Shown piece after piece: positions 54,148-64,000 of a DNA stretch of 64,000 bases. The position numbers and the translations under genes are program-made. The stretch is taken from the NCBI GenBank assembly GCA_039619475.1, contig CM077115.1, positions 104,924,893 to 104,988,892 of the forward strand, given 5' to 3'. Position 1 is the first letter of the stretch. Each line of letters opens with the position of its first letter. The notes beneath the pieces are model-generated. The model was given only the letters and a program-made list of their open reading frames with translations. It did no database searches and had not been told where the DNA came from. The stretch is from Icerya purchasi. Its lineage: Eukaryota; Arthropoda; Insecta; Hemiptera; Monophlebidae.

Positions 54148-54410
54148 TTTTTTTTAATTATTATTTTATGGGCAAGCACAGGGGACATTCACCGAACGCA
54201 AAAGATCAGAAGAATAGAAAAACATATGGAGCGACAGGTTATATCAAGAAACGATTGTTGGAGACAAAAGAAATGAAGGCGGCTAACAAGGGAACAACTG
54301 AAGGAGATGGAAAAGCGAGAATGCAGAGGGCACAGTAAGGGAGGCCAAGGCTAAGCAAATTGGAATAAAAGATCGCGCGTTCTGAGGGTGTTAAGCGGTT
54401 CCATTTTGTT
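54148..54410 (-). pseudogene. Family J 3' end, same subfamily as the 28.4-kb copy
   Basis: The minus strand reads LTPSERAIFYSNLLSLGLPY and ILAFPSPSVVPLLAAFISFV, ending with a stop just after NNRFLI. It is then followed by the 3' end 'ggtgaatgtcccctgtgctt' and an A-rich tail (plus-strand T 54148-54155). The DNA is nearly identical to 28.80-29.02 kb in complement. Here the PSPSVVPLL reading frame is unbroken, whereas the 28-kb copy has a frameshift. 5'-truncated inside the Cys/His tail. Confidence 0.72.
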
Positions 54411-55727
54411 TTTAATGCATTCTCTGTGTGTAGAAGACGTTTCTTTTTTCTTTTTTTCTCTCTCTCTATTTTATTCATGAGCTTTTGTCACCCTTCAACT
54501 GCATTTTATTAATACTATTGCAACAGGCTATATATACATTACGCAGTAATGCGGATTATTGCATATCAGTATTTTTGAAGTAGTACAGGATTATCAAAAA
54601 TCGTTTGCCTTGTTTTATTATTATTGTTTATTTATTTAATTTTAATTTTCTTCGGCAACCATTTTTTGATAGGCAAACATGTTTTCTGTTTTGTTTTTTT
54701 TTGTTTTTTTTTTAAAATTTAATAAGTTTTTCATTTTACAAAGTTAATTAGGTCATAGTTACCAATGTCTGCTTGACCGGCTTGGGTTACCTGAAATGTG
54801 ACAGTTATTTAAAAAAAAAAAAGACAGTCAGTTTTGCAGAGTTCTATTAACAACCAAAATGTTGACCCCACCCGATGTTTTGAAAAGAATAATTTTAATT
54901 TTAACAGATTCACCTTTTTTTTCTCTTGTTAATATACTGTTCACTTACAAGCTGTATAGTTTAGACCTACTGATGACAGTAAATAAAGTATTGATTAGTT
55001 AGGGGGAAAAAAAACAGGGTAAAAAACGGGACGCAGTGAAACATTAAAACATATGTGTAATATTGAAGAAATTTAGTTTGTGTTTATCAAAGTCAAAACT
55101 GATCGGAGTAATATAGAAACCTATGTTTTGGACTCTCGTCAATTTGCAAAGATCTTCTACACTAATATGTGAGATTTTTCTTTTATACGAGTAATTTTCA
55201 CTACCCGGTAAACTGCATAATCATTTCCGTTAACACAATCATCAGTAGCGTTGCTATCACTTCAAAATAATATTAAACATAGAACAGGTATTTTGGGCGG
55301 ACGGAATTCATTACATCGTGTATTCTTTTATTTATATTTACTGATAGCTGTTGCCTGCCAGTATGAACACAACTGTTCCAAACAACAATATTGACTCCTT
55401 TTTATATTATACGGTTTATGATGGTAACCCATTTAGAGAACGCGTTACTGATTATTCATTAGTACACAACTTTATCGAAACATATTCAGGGTTGTCTAAG
55501 TGCCAAAGAGAAGTGTGTGTTTTACCTACAGAAAAAAAAAAAAAAATTATGCACAAAATAAATAACTTAAATTTATTATTTTAAAATAGGATGAAGTGTC
55601 AGCATACGCGCTAAGTAGTAAAACTTCTGTTGATGGTAGATCAAGAAACACCAAAAGCAATCTTCTATTCGACCATACAAGAAAATGTAACATTAAGAGC
55701 TGCAAAAATTTAAGTGGCCAAGCTACA
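54411..55727. other. AT-rich spacer, nothing recognised
   Basis: Only a 77-codon plus frame (55351-55584) ending in a Lys-run; no motif. Poly-A near 54812-54823 and 55531-55545. Confidence 0.4.
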
Positions 55728-55728
55728 T

Positions 55729-55776
<48 letters not shown>
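55728..55776. repeat. (CA)n(TA)n compound microsatellite
   Basis: About seven CA followed by about seventeen TA units. Confidence 0.9.
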
Positions 55777-55780
<4 letters not shown>

Positions 55781-56091
55781 AGCATGTCCAAGATCGTGGA
55801 CTTGAATAGAGATAGAGGCTTTTTACCAGTTTGTGTAGCGGAACATATATTTCAGCACTACTGGCGGATAATATAGAAAATGCCGAATCTAAAGTGATTT
55901 CGAAATTTTCACCGTAACCTGTACACCGGAAAATTTCTAACTATTCCCAGTAGATGAATAAGCTGTTTCATAATGAAATTAGGAAGCCGTTTTCTCTTCC
56001 TTGGATAAAACGATTTCCCGTCTCAACTAACAATGAATTAATATTAACATTTGATAAACACATTATTCCTATTACTTATTAAATGCATCAA
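55777..56091. other. Spacer, nothing recognised
   Basis: No element or frame supported. Confidence 0.4.
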
Positions 56092-56245
56092 TAGACATAT
56101 ACACTTTTATAAAATAATAATATACTTAAAGGGTGAAAACACTGACGCGTTTCGAAGCTAATAGCTTCATGATCAGCTTGAAGCTATTTTCTGCAAATGT
56201 GTCGGTATTTAATTTTAAATATATCATTATTTTATAAACGTTTAT
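56092..56245. repeat. Small foldback element with a hammerhead-like centre
   Basis: Imperfect inverted arms 'cttttataaaataataatat' (56104-56123) and 'atatatcattattttataaa' (56219-56238) surround a minus-strand motif at 56140-56176. That motif reads CTGATCA, then TGAAGC-loop-GCTTC, GAAAC, GC, GTC. The order equals the hammerhead core (CUGANGA - stem II - GAAA - short stem III - GUC), with G8 replaced by C and one extra T before stem II. A ribozyme origin is inferred, not shown. Confidence 0.45.
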
Positions 56246-56720
56246 ATATCTATGGATTCATTTAATAATACATTTTTTGAGATTTCCTGATATTGTTATG
56301 CTACAGGCATAACCTAAAGTGTGTCAAATTTCGATCAGAATGTTTATTATATTATCTATTAATAAGACTTTTAATGAGATGTACCATTTGTAAGGGGCAT
56401 CACTGCCAACGATGAAATGTATTATCTATAAATTTCAGAATTGCATTTAAAATGAACATAGACTGTCCATTAAACTGAATATCAGCAATATACGTGGAAT
56501 ACCGGGTATCGGTTTCTGAAAGTAACACCAGCTTTTGCAAATGTCACACGTTATATAGAGCCAATTTACTGCGAAGAGGATGAAGAGGAGATACAGAATT
56601 TGCCAGACATGAAAACGGTTTATTTTCATCTTGCGTCAATGTCAGTTTGTCTGTTCATCCATTTCTCGTATATACGTCACATGAGAATGGAACTAATGCT
56701 ATATACATGTACATATAATA
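56246..56720. other. Spacer, nothing recognised
   Basis: No frame or element supported. Confidence 0.4.
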
Positions 56721-56721
56721 T

Positions 56722-56791
<70 letters not shown>
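56721..56791. repeat. (CA)n(TA)n compound microsatellite
   Basis: About eight CA followed by about 26 TA units. Confidence 0.9.
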
Positions 56792-56796
<5 letters not shown>

Positions 56797-57667
56797 TATA
56801 TTTGTTAAAGTAATTTTATGTAGCGCGTACACATTCTAGTGTAAGAGAAAAATTTTCCTCCGAAATTTGGCTGTCTAGCAAATCAGAAGTTAGCCGCTGT
56901 TTTATTATTTTAATGGAACTCGAAGTTATCCTTTTTCTGATTCCAACTTTTCATCGGCTTAAAAAAAAAGAAAAAAAGGAAACAAAAGAAGGAACGATTT
57001 TTCAAATATTATTTAACATTTTCCATTATATTTCATTTGTCGTAAACTTTTTTTGGAAATTTTTTTCAATCGTAATACTTCCACTACATTATATAGAGCG
57101 ATTTTATTAAATATTATTGAGTAAGTTAAAACGAAAACCTCTGGAATTGAGATTGCTAAATTTTGTTTCAGTTCACATTTAAGAATTTCCAACTGACAAA
57201 AGCATTACTAGCTGCTGAAAGGGCAGCTCAGCTGCTCCTAGGAGCCTAGAGAGCCCGAGCTTCTAACAAATTCTGATAATAAAAAAAACAAAAAGGATAC
57301 ATCAATGAGAACATTTTTTTAACGGTATAAAATTCTTTTTAATTTTAAATTACTTTCTCTTTTTTCGTTCAAATAAATCGTATATTTTCAGATTATTTAA
57401 AGTTATTGTAATAAATACATTCGCATTATTCGAAAGGCGTGATTATGTAATGCCGTCTTCAATCTCGCTACGCGATAACGCTACTATTATAAATTGTAAG
57501 CTTTCGTATAGCACTCTGAAATAGCTAACACTAACAAATAATACCATGTCAGAGTAACTAATTAATCCGAAGTTTTCCCAGCGTAACTTAACCTAACTTG
57601 GGGGAGCTCTTGTAAAATGAGCGCCTAAGACGATCACCTGTGATGGTACCATTATGATATGGATTAT
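56792..57667. other. AT-rich spacer, nothing recognised
   Basis: Short Lys/Phe-rich frames only. Confidence 0.4.
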
Positions 57668-57802
<135 letters not shown>

Positions 57803-58065
57803 GTCGCTGTTAGATTAATAATTATATCAATTTCTCGCGACTTAAATGGCATGCGTCCTCTACTTATCATTTGTTCCTTACTCTTTTCCACCTATTTGAA
57901 AATGACAGAATAGCCTACGTAATACTATGCTTTGTAATTGTGACAATTTATTGATCACGATTCGACTATTTATTACAGTCGATGTCGCTTAAGATATTTT
58001 CCATTATTAGCATTTAGCTTGTTTTCTATGGTTTGGAAAACACATTTTTTTTTTTTTTTTAATTT

Positions 58066-58310
58066 ATATACATACATATATATATATATTAATTACAATG
58101 TAATTCTTAGAATTAAAAAGTGTAACGAAAAAATGTCTTAATTTTATATAATGAAAGTTAAATTTTAGAATATGATTTTTGTGGTTATGTTATTTTTTTA
58201 TTTGTGTCGATGCCAGTAAGAATTACGTTGTAAATTTTGATCATTTTATACAAAGTATAGAAGAGAAAGAGACAGGAATGAAAGCAGGAGGGATCAAGGG
58301 GCATATATTC
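58066..58310. mobile_element. R2 family element, copy 3 (internally shortened)
   Basis: Short (TA)n (58076-58090), then TTAATTACAATGTAATTCTT, one unit of 'aaaatgtcttaattttatat', the inverted end AAGAATTACGTTGTAAATTT at about 58219, and the conserved tail 'tatagaagagaaagagacag' and 'gggatcaaggggc'. It matches copy 2 at 40.39-40.74 kb but keeps fewer internal 'atgtc-aattttat' units and stops before the 'gcagcccc' part. Confidence 0.65.
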
Positions 58311-58991
58311 GATTAATTATTTGAGTTATTTTTGAAAGAGTTGCATATAACAATGTAAACAGTATTTTTAAGGATAATTTTAAGGATAAATGTAAGGATA
58401 ATTTTACGGCATTTGCTTTGGAGATTAAGAAACTAGGAAGATCTGTCATCATTAAATCTTAAGCAATAAGACACAAAGTCGTGTATATGTTATACCTTTA
58501 TGGAGCTTTTTTCGGAGAATATTTGTAGCAAATTTAAGTTAATGGCGCGAGGTGCTGTAATTTTAATCGTTTTTGTATTATTTCCGTACACATTGTTTCT
58601 TAAATGGAATGCATAAAAAAAATTCGTTAACTTAAATAAAATGTAATAATTTTGAAACTTATAATATGATGAAATAGAAAATTCTTAAAATCGCTCACTT
58701 TTTAAAGAGTTAAGTGACTTTTTGTTAAAATTGGACGGTCATCTTGAAAGCATTTAAATACTGTCATGTTTTTAAGGGGGCGCATTTAAACCGATAGAAA
58801 ATGACATTCTAGGATTAAAAACGAAGTAAAGAAAACAATTTTTTTTAGAAATTCTTTGTGTGGGAACTGCAAACATTTCGGGTCATTTCAGATGGTATAA
58901 TTGTAACCGGATGTTGGTATAACGAAAATATTTGTGAAAAATTTTAGGAGTAGTTGAGAGGTGCAACGGATTTAACGAAATGTGTATATAT
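58311..58991. other. AT-rich spacer, nothing recognised
   Basis: 'ttttaaggataa' type words repeat three times near 58368-58405; otherwise featureless. Confidence 0.4.
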
Positions 58992-59067
58992 CCACACATA
59001 CACACACACACACACACACACATATACGTATATATATATATATATAAATATATATGTGTGTGTGTGG
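58992..59067. repeat. (CA)n(TA)n(TG)n compound microsatellite
   Basis: CA, TA and TG blocks in succession, able to pair with each other (CA with TG) as a hairpin. Confidence 0.88.
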
Positions 59068-59360
59068 ACGTGAGTGGGTGCAAATAATTAAATAGCTTCT
59101 TTTGAAGTGATCACTCAACCTGTAGTGCGAGTGTGGTCGCGGACGGTGATAAAAATATAAATTTGCTTCTTCTATAAGTATTCAAAAATTATTAAGCCGA
59201 AATTCAAAAATCATTTAAATTCTTCGCTATTTCTTTTTTTTTTTTTCCCCTATCGATGCGATATATTGAAAGAAATTTTAAATCGAAGATCACGTAAAAT
59301 CCTCTCGACAGTAGTACAGTGGATATTGTTCATGAAAAATACGTCGGAATTTTCGAAATA

Positions 59361-59543
59361 TACGAAAGGCGTTCAAAAAGTAAGTTTCCCTCTTTTTCAT
59401 TTTCGAAACTAATAAAGTTAGAAAAAAAAAAGAACGGGACACCGGCATTGGATTCAGCACACTTTTATTTACTTTTCCACATATTCAACTTTTAAATTTA
59501 AGCATTTGTCAAGTCGAGAAATTATACCGTCTCCATAGAAGCC
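59361..59543 (-). pseudogene. Mariner-like element 3' end: transposase C-terminus and terminal repeat
   Basis: On the minus strand from 59543: GFYGDGIISRLDKCLNLKVE then YVEK and a stop at 59469. The pattern F(Y/F)xxGIxxLxxRWxKCIxxxGxYVEK is the usual end of mariner transposases. About 80 bases on is 'gggaaacttactttttgaac' followed by GCC, a mariner-type terminal repeat (seen on the plus strand as GGCGTTCAAAAAGTAAGTTT at 59368). A TA lies at 59361-59362. Nothing mariner-like continues past 59545, so the 5' part has been lost by deletion. Confidence 0.68.
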
Positions 59544-60276
59544 TATAGAAAAACACACAACACCCCGCGTTACTTTCTTTTAAAATTTCCCAACCGTGGT
59601 ATAATTTTGTTACCTTTATTACAGTGTTGGGTCAAACTCCGTAATAACAGTGACCGAATTTCACCGCGGTTGGAATACTTTAAAGGTGAGAAAGAGACGG
59701 GTTCGCGCAGGGAATACTTGTGCCCGACGATAATATTATAGCGGAAACGGTGTAGATTGAAATAATTCAGTGTTGAAGAATTTTTAAAAAAAGACAACCG
59801 GAAGTAAAGCGGCAGCAAATTGAATTTTAGACAACGAAATTATTTTATCGGTCTTCTTTTTAAAGATTCATTCGGATCGCTCTAGCTCCTTTTTGGTGGT
59901 GGTGATGATTCGAGAAATTTCTTAGACGTCTTTACATCGATTTTTATTTTTATTTCTTTTACGCAAATGAAACGCGGAAATAACCGCTTGTCATTTTGGT
60001 AGTGCGTTATTTTCAACTATTTCACCCCGAACGGGGTTGTGTTAAAAAAATGTTTGACGTTCAAAAGAGAAAAAGAAATTTTTACATTAAAGATAAAAGT
60101 AATACGATGGATATAATAGAATAAAATTTTAAACGTTTTCCGAAAGAAGGAATTCCTTTTTTTTTAAATTTTGTAAAGAAAATGACATCAAGGAGGCTTA
60201 CAGCATTTGTCAATCGTCCTTTTATTTTCTCTCTTCCACACAGTCTTGAGCTTTCGCCGTTGACAAACAGCTTTTT
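59544..60276. other. Spacer, nothing recognised
   Basis: Short minus frames of 81-82 codons with no motif. Confidence 0.4.
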
Positions 60277-60294
60277 CTCTCTCTCTCTCTCTCT
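60277..60294. repeat. (CT)n microsatellite
   Basis: About nine CT units. Confidence 0.85.
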
Positions 60295-60669
60295 GTTTTT
60301 ATTTCGTTTTTTGCTGTATAATACCACCTGACAAAATTAAATTTAATTAAATTATAAGCCGGTTATTCGCCTTGGTTCATTAATTTACGTGACACTGGAA
60401 GAGTGTGTAAAATGTTTTAATTATATTTTTAACGTGACCCGAAAAGTAAATCACTTGTCCCCCCCCCCTCACGTTGGCGTAATAATGAACGAAAATTAAA
60501 TCTGAAACTCTGGCATTCCTTGAACATTCTGTATTTTTTATCATCTTTAAACATTTGCTACATCTTACAATTAACTGTGTACCGTTTTCATAAAATTTTC
60601 GGTTCAATTCTTTGAAGATTTCAATGACCCACGATTCATAAGCGATTTGTCGTCCTCGCGTTTTTCGCT

Positions 60670-60697
60670 GGATATATATATATATATATATATATGT
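60670..60697. repeat. (TA)n microsatellite
   Basis: About thirteen TA units followed by a TG/T run. Confidence 0.85.
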
Positions 60698-60739
60698 GTG
60701 TTTTTTTTTCTACAAATTGAGGAAATAAAGCATAATTAT

Positions 60740-61010
60740 TTTCCCCCGCCGGACTGCTGTAGGATACATGAAATACAAAATTGACCATCCGAACTTAGGG
60801 TGGTGACAAGTTCTTCGGTAACCTTCGTGCGTCGTTGTCATGCAACAATTGAATTCTTTTTTCAAAATTCTTCCTAGCCGCCGATAATTTCCTTAAACTG
60901 ACTCGTAGTGTATTTTCTTATAATTCGTACCGTTAATAATGGTCTCCGCCCAGTACCAGCACGCTCCATGATTCCCACTAAAATGATGTTCCAAAACACG
61001 GCGTTATGGT
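60740..61010 (-). pseudogene. Possible decayed mariner-like transposase fragment
   Basis: Minus-strand words across frames: AETIINGTNYKKI, RIQLLHDNDARR and FGWSILYFMYPTA recall the mariner order (E)TINxxxYxxxL, LLHDNARPH, FxWxxLxHPPYSPDLAP. Frames are badly broken and each match alone is weak. It could equally be chance. Confidence 0.25.
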
Positions 61011-64000
61011 ATCGGACAGTATTTCTTTAAGGGGTTACCCCCTCAAACGCGTATTACCAATTATTAATGGGTAGTACGCCAACCAAACCAGTGTCTCGTT
61101 CCGATACGAGCAGCAGCTTCAAAGCGAAACCTCACTCGCTGTACGATGAACGGTTGCTATGGGAATTTTACTTTCCAGGTGTGATTTACATTACACAGAT
61201 TGCTATCATCAAAGATTGCATCGTTTACATTCCCCGATGCTTTTCACGCCACAATCGCGTAAATTATTATTATCTTCACTTGAAATAATTTTTCCGCCGT
61301 ATAAAACCGAATCGAATTGTACGGTGGTTTTGTATAAGTATTATTCGCACGATTTGTAAACCATGCTTTTCTTTTTTTTCTTCTTTTCGAAATGTAAAAA
61401 GAAAAAAAAATTCAAACAGATTTAACTTCATTAGATAACAAAAAAAATTAACGCGAGAATCTACGAGGAAAATAATCTTGTCATTAATATCATCTAACAT
61501 TTTATTATATATAAGTACATAGAGTCAGCCATCATAGTATATAGTGATTTCTCATTGCCAAAAAAATTAAACTTACAACAATTTTTCTGCCGCTGGGTTA
61601 ATGTCTCCCCCTCATAGTTGACGTAGTTTACCCGGAAGAAAAAAAAGAAAGAACATCTCTGCAGGATCGAATAAATATCGATAAAAGTGATTTGAGGCGT
61701 GTGTTGTAAATAAAAAAGCCAAACTTTTGTATTAACGTATAGTGAAGATAATGTGGCGTATTGTATCGTAACAATTGTGTAAATGGCTTATTGGGGTCAT
61801 ATGTAAACAGACATGGCGGAATTTTTTTCTCGCCCGCTTAATACATTACGGTGATAATTGCAAAAGATAAAAAAAGGTAAGAATTGACACATACACTTTT
61901 GAATAATCTGGCTAAATGAATGAGAGCGAAAATCGAAAACTATTAAAATGGCGAGTTAGCCCACTCTTAACGAGTGAGACTGTTAAAAAGCGGCTATTAA
62001 ACCGAATCTCGGAGCACCGATTGTGTAGGACTGATCGCGTATCAGTCTGAATTCGGTCAAAAAAAAAAAAAAAGTTCTTTTTGTTTCGATGTTACTCTTG
62101 TACAGTTTTCATGCAAAAAATGCGTTTTTCCTAATTTTGTTCGCGCATAAAACAAGAAAATTTCTTGAAAGTTTTTTTTTTTCAACACGAAATTATACAA
62201 TTGTAGTGAAAGTTGCAATGGTAGTCGTGAAACAGGTAAATTTTCACTTTTGATCTTTAAGCGATTTTTAAACGGACCAAGTGGTGATAGGGCTGAGCGT
62301 TTTAATTCGGTCGGAACATTTTAGGAGCATTATAGGTAATGCTGTGAGCGGAATCAACTTTTTGTGTTTAGCTATTCATTTCTAGCGAGCTTGAACTTTT
62401 TTTTTTTTTTTTTTTCTTTCAAATACGCATGTAAACATTTTATTCGAATGTATCGAAGACAGATTACTATTGTACAGTATGGCGATATCTTTCCTTCTGA
62501 GCCAGCTATGTTACCAATATTTTAGTAAGGTTATAAAAAACTATCCCTGTACAGCGGAAAGGACCAAACGAATGTTATCAGATATTTCATGTTAAAATTT
62601 GTCCTTTTGATTCGTTCGTTTTTATTAATTGTATCGTCACCAATTCGCCTGTCATTTTTTTGACACTTATTTCTGTCGATTAATTGCATGAAAAATGACA
62701 ATACACCATCAAGGAAGAGTTCATCGTGAAGTTTATTTTCTAATTAATAATTTCGACATGACTGTAGAGGGAAATAATAATCTGTTTTTGAGGTAATTTT
62801 TCAAAAAACTGTTTTAATTTGTTTTGCTCTAAGCTTAATTTTTACACACGTCTTTTCATCTCGACTGACATTGTCCGTAAAAATGCCGGATAGTACACTC
62901 GCTTTTGGCTGGTATAGTTAACCTATTCGTGTAAACCGGCCGCCCGTTAACGTTAAAGTACTTGCAGCGGGGGGCACATTCGTCCGATCGGGAGACAACC
63001 ACTTCAATCGTAGTAGAGTTTTCTAGACGTTATAGCCGGTCTCTGAAATCTCATTGAATCACCAGTTCAGACGTGTGAGCAAACCGCTTCTTAGTTCATT
63101 TGAAGCCCGAACGAATACAAGTAACGTTCCGGTATCAATCTAAAAATTGACCCCTTTACTGAGAACCGTTTTAATCCGAGAAATTAAAAGCCTCGCGGAA
63201 AATGGGTCAAACACGCAAATTGATATAGAATGACCGTCGCACAGCTGGAGACACGAGAACAGTGTACCCCCCCACCGCACATGTACCGGTTGAATGAAAT
63301 AATCGAGCGGGTGTTTTAAATTCGACGTGAAACTGTTAAATTTCCTCAAGCATAAACGTTCTTATCTAATATTTCACATTCGAGCCAATCCGCTGTGGGA
63401 TACGGTGTCAAAGAACAGAGCAGCTAAGCAGACTTTATTATCGTGCGATTCTCCGTTATTGTCGGGCAATCTGCCTTCGGAAATTCTTACGGTTTGCACC
63501 AGTGTAACGCTGTGCTAATTCTGGTTGTGTGTAAAATTTATGCTGCTTGCTCGAAGTCTCGCGATAAATGGAAACGCGTCTCTCCCACATACTGAGCTCA
63601 GATAATAAATAGATATCGTGAAAGCCGTAATGCTCGCAACGAGAGAGATGGTCATTTTTCAGAATAAACTCGGGCAAAATATCGTTTTTCTTCTATTTCT
63701 TCTTTTAGCCCGATTTTTCTTCTTCTTATATTCGTTTCTTTTCTAAAAATTTATTTATATGCCCAGTTAAATCGAGTGGCTGTACACACCAGTTGCTAGA
63801 TATTGGAAGAAAGAAAAAAGAGACATTTCAGTGTTTGACAGTTTTTTATTGTGTGCGCGTGTTTTTTAGTTAAAAATTTTCTCAAAATACGTTGGTTTTA
63901 AATGGGCAGGTGTATAACTTTTTTTTTTTTTTATTATTTTTTAATTATTTCTCATTTTTTAATTATTTTTTAATTATTTTTATCGAAAAAGGTTTCACAC
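61011..64000. other. Spacer to the window end, no gene called
   Basis: Only short frames (60-74 codons) with no recognised motif, including 61067-61288 (MGSTPTKPVSRSDTSSSFKA). T-runs at 62398-62415 and 63920-63932. 62880-63680 is somewhat CpG-richer and not shared with any repeat here, so it may be host sequence. Confidence 0.4.

Overview
The window is AT-rich eukaryotic DNA, almost certainly from an insect or another arthropod. The evidence is the mixture of decayed transposons: Tc1 and mariner, Mutator-like elements of the type found in arthropod genomes, hAT miniature elements, jockey/I-type non-LTR retrotransposons with RNase H tails, and tRNA-Lys-type primer-binding sites. There are also long (TA)n, (CA)n and poly(A/T) tracts. 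I see no operons, Shine-Dalgarno sites, rRNA or tRNA genes, or CRISPR. The species cannot be fixed from the sequence. No host gene can be called with confidence: the window looks like intergenic or intronic sequence colonised by mobile elements. Most open frames shorter than 150 codons look like chance frames.

Layout. 0.5-2.5 kb: a Mutator-like element remnant (copy 1), with a hAT miniature element beside its start. 4-15.4 kb: four fragments of one non-LTR family (called family J here), a 2-kb CpG-poor tract (8.7-10.7 kb) and the first copy of an unclassified 1.4-kb repeat (RepA) with a palindromic head. 16.0-18.05 kb: a Tc1-like transposon with IR/DR ends, a broken DD34E transposase and a hAT miniature element inserted in its left arm. 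18.1-19.1 kb: an LTR-like block ending in a primer-binding-site-like motif. 21.2-26.9 kb: a non-LTR 3' end, another J copy in opposite orientation, and a nearly full-length jockey-like element (called element K). 27.0-27.6 kb: Mutator-like remnant copy 2. 28.4-29.06 kb: J copy with an A tail. 29.3-30.8 kb: a second LTR-like block with three primer-binding-site-like motifs and a coiled-coil frame that could be gag. 31.5-32.06 kb: a degenerate minisatellite. 33.6-34.1 kb: another LTR-like block with a TATA box. 34.2-34.5 kb: a foldback element. 34.5-35.6 and 42.3-42.7 kb: CpG-rich blocks, the best places to look for host promoters or exons.

The right half holds three members of a family called R2 here, bordered by (TA)n tracts (36.8, 40.3 and 58.1 kb), the second RepA copy in inverse orientation (37.35-38.76 kb), and three more J copies. 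One of these (44.3 kb) has an intact 12-bp target-site duplication and 37-nt tail. It also holds a second jockey-like reverse transcriptase with a mutated active site (46.8-49.0 kb), a 182-bp-arm inverted repeat (52.4-52.9 kb) and a mariner end (59.4 kb).

The story is one of layered insertion and decay, not of genes working together. The most useful observations are the dated nestings with exact target-site duplications, the nine-plus-member J family, the inverted RepA pair 25 kb apart, the repeated primer-binding-site motifs and the possible hammerhead-like motifs in foldback elements. I found no convincing new enzymatic or defence system. Coordinates of decayed elements are approximate unless a duplication or terminal repeat fixes them.
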